Assembly (NCBI GenBank): GCA_035496575.1
Contig: DATJEN010000097.1
Coordinates: forward strand, 1-14,147
Reading direction: 5' to 3'
DNA length: 14,147 nucleotides
DNA from: PALSA-1355 sp035496575
GTDB lineage: Bacteria > Planctomycetota > Planctomycetia > Pirellulales > PALSA-1355
Positions 12,834-14,147 of this stretch are shown here, in pieces (within the stretch, counting starts at the first letter, position 1; every line of letters begins with the position of its first letter). The position numbers and the translations under genes were made by a program. The notes under the pieces were generated by a model, which worked only from the letters and a program-made list of their open reading frames with translations, had not been told where the DNA came from and ran no database searches.

Positions 12834-13250
12834 TCAACTGGCCCGGCGGCGCACGAAACGCACGCGGACCGGCATCTTGTGCGCGAGCCGCGAAAAGCAC
12901 ATCCGCGCCGCCTCTTCCGACACGCCCGACAGCTCATAGAGCATCGTGCCCGGTCGCACCACCGCGGCCCAAAACTCCGGTTCCCCCTTGCCCTTTCCCA
13001 TGCGGGTTTCGAGCGGAATGGAGGTTACCGACTTGTGCGGGAACACGCGGATGTACAAGCGGCCTTCGTTGCGCAGGTATTGCGAGGCGGCGACGCGGCC
13101 GGCTTCGATGGTCTGCGCGCTAATCCATCCGCCTTGCGTGGATTGCAAGCCAAAGTCACCGAACACGACGCGGTTGCCGCGCGTGGCGTTACCTTTTATA
13201 CGTCCTCTTTGGCTTTTTCGGTGCTTGACCCTCTTGGGCATCAGCGCCAT
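12834..13250 (-). CDS. rplP: 50S ribosomal protein L16
   Basis: L16 lies near the peptidyl-transferase centre and A-site tRNA. The 138 residues show MALMPKRVKHRKSQRGRIKG at the start, FGLQSTQGGWISAQTIEAGR, HKSVTSIPLETRMGKGKGEP and VVRPGTMLYELSGVSEEAAR. I chose the ATG at 13248-13250 because AGAGGA lies about 8 bases upstream. The ATG at 13239-13241 (MPKRVKH) is an alternative. Either start lies inside the 3' end of rpsC, giving a 62- or 53-base overlap. A longer frame to 13298 exists but adds only non-conserved residues. Confidence 0.95.
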   Translation of the reverse strand: MALMPKRVKHRKSQRGRIKGNATRGNRVVFGDFGLQSTQGGWISAQTIEAGRVAASQYLRNEGRLYIRVFPHKSVTSIPLETRMGKGKGEPEFWAAVVRPGTMLYELSGVSEEAARMCFSRLAHKMPVRVRFVRRRAS

Positions 13251-13887
13251 CGGTCTCGTCCTCTTGATACATGCCTTGATTGACCCATACTTGGACACCG
13301 ATGTGTCCCTGGGCCGTTTTCGCCTCAGTGAATCCGTAGTCGATTTTGGCCCGCAACGTCGAGAGCGGGATGGAGCCGGCGATCGCCTTCTCGCGGCGCG
13401 CCATTTCCGAACCGCCCAGGCGTCCGGCCAGTTGAACCTTGATGCCCTTGGCGCCGGCTTCCATGGTGGTTTCCAGGGCCCGCTTCATGCAGCGGCGGAA
13501 GCTGGCGCGCTTGGCCAGTTGCTCGGCGATGTCCTCGGCCACGAGTTGAGCCTGGATTTCGGGGCGGCCGATTTCCTCGATCTTGATGTTGATGCGGCGG
13601 CCGATCAGGTCCTGCAGCTCGCTTTGCAGCCGCTCGACCTCTTGGCCCTTGCGGCCGATGATGATGCCCGGCCGGGCCGTGTGCAGCACCACCTTGACCT
13701 CGTCGCGGGTGCGCTCGATTTCGATCTTCGGAATGCCGGCAAACTTGTATTTTTCTTTGACGAAGGCGCGCAGCTTGTGATCCTCGAGCAGAAGGGTCGA
13801 AAACTCCTGCTTGGGGGCATACCAGCGACTCTTCCAGCCGATCATGATTCCCGTGCGGAACCCGGTCGGATTGACTTTTTGACCCAT
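13189..13887 (-). CDS. rpsC: 30S ribosomal protein S3
   Basis: S3 forms part of the mRNA entry site and helicase of the 30S head. The 232 residues begin MGQKVNPTGFRTGIMIGWKS. The KH domain has the GIIIGRKG loop (74-81). The C-terminal domain shows RRCMKRALETTMEAGAKGIK, QLAGRLGGSEMARRE and GHIGVQVWVNQG. The tail (YQEDETDGADAQEGQAPKKP and then KRTYKR) is acidic then basic; its last 20 or so codons overlap the start of rplP in another frame. The ATG is at 13885-13887, 29 bases after rplV, with only a weak GAAAGAA ribosome binding site. Confidence 0.97.
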   Translation of the reverse strand: MGQKVNPTGFRTGIMIGWKSRWYAPKQEFSTLLLEDHKLRAFVKEKYKFAGIPKIEIERTRDEVKVVLHTARPGIIIGRKGQEVERLQSELQDLIGRRINIKIEEIGRPEIQAQLVAEDIAEQLAKRASFRRCMKRALETTMEAGAKGIKVQLAGRLGGSEMARREKAIAGSIPLSTLRAKIDYGFTEAKTAQGHIGVQVWVNQGMYQEDETDGADAQEGQAPKKPKRTYKR

Positions 13888-13916
13888 ATCGATGGTTCTT
13901 TCGCCAAAAAGGCGGC

Positions 13917-14147
13917 TCAGATCTTGTCGACCGAGACGCGTATGTGGGACATCCGTTTTTTAATCATGAACGCCATGCCGCGGGCACGCGGCCGCACGCG
14001 CTTGAACATCGGACCCTCGTCCACGCGGGCCTCGACCACAACCAGGTCGTTGACCGAGGGCGCGCGACGGTCTTCTGCATTGCCTAGGGCACTGCGCAAC
14101 ACCTTCTCCAAAAGCCGCGCGCCGCGCTGCGGCTGATAGCGAAGCAG
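13917..14147 (-). CDS. rplV: 50S ribosomal protein L22, C-terminal part (5' end outside window)
   Basis: The frame runs in from the right edge, starting on a codon boundary at 14147, and ends at TGA (13917-13919). The visible 76 residues include LEKVLRSALGNAEDR and the exit-tunnel beta-hairpin region VVEARVDEGPMFKRVRPRAR followed by GMAFMIKKRMSHIRVSV, typical of L22, whose extended hairpin lines the peptide tunnel. The true start lies beyond the window. It is the first visible gene of the cluster and precedes rpsC by 29 bases, the standard S10-operon order. Confidence 0.95.
   Translation of the reverse strand: MLRYQPQRGARLLEKVLRSALGNAEDRRAPSVNDLVVVEARVDEGPMFKRVRPRARGMAFMIKKRMSHIRVSVDKI

Noticed and set aside
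12946..14136. 396-codon plus-strand open frame opposite rpsC and rplV
   Set aside because: It is antisense to confidently identified ribosomal genes and has no family similarity; long open shadows are common in GC-rich DNA.
1..14147. Search for CRISPR arrays, insertion sequences, prophage, toxin-antitoxin or defence genes
   Set aside because: No regularly spaced repeats, transposase motifs, terminal inverted repeats or accessory-gene signatures were seen; the region is core genome.

Overview
The window is GC-rich chromosomal DNA that is almost entirely one long minus-strand ribosomal protein cluster. It is the 3' part of the S10 operon joined to the spc and alpha operons. In transcription order, from the right edge leftward, it reads rplV (partial), rpsC, rplP, rpmC, rpsQ, rplN, rplX, rplE, rpsN, rpsH, rplF, rplR, rpsE, rplO, secY, adk, map, rpmJ, rpsM, rpsK, rpsD, rpoA, rplQ. 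Several traits suggest a planctomycete, probably of the Pirellulales type: an enlarged L17 with two internal inserts, no rpmD, no infA beside rpmJ, and a nearby OstA/LptA-like gene implying a Gram-negative-type envelope. This placement is inference from recalled family features, not from a search.

Left end (1-1340). The 3' end of a plus-strand OstA/LptA-like gene runs in from the left edge and converges, with only 8 bases between stops, on a minus-strand DUF1805 (YunC-like) gene. Upstream of that lies a 55-residue, two-helix DUF1328 (YtjA-type) membrane protein gene. Its Shine-Dalgarno sequence sits inside a perfect 10-bp inverted repeat, the most interesting regulatory signal here. A GC-rich inverted repeat between this gene and rplQ may mark the end of the ribosomal transcript.

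Alpha part (1340-4968): rplQ, rpoA, rpsD, rpsK, rpsM and rpmJ. These encode the RNA polymerase alpha subunit, L17 and L36, and the small-subunit head and body proteins S13, S11 and S4. The gaps are longer here (70-160 bases), and several contain promoter-like or hairpin sequences. Middle (5083-7921): map, adk and secY, for N-terminal methionine removal, nucleotide balance and protein export. Spc/S10 part (8075-14147): a compact block with overlapping or nearly overlapping genes (rpsE/rplO by 4 nt, rplN/rplX by 1 nt, rpsC/rplP by about 62 nt), implying translational coupling.

No gene-free stretch exceeds 300 bases. I found no CRISPR array, insertion sequence, tRNA, rRNA or prophage signal, and nothing that looks like a new multi-gene system. 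This is mostly an ordinary core-genome region with some lineage-specific oddities.
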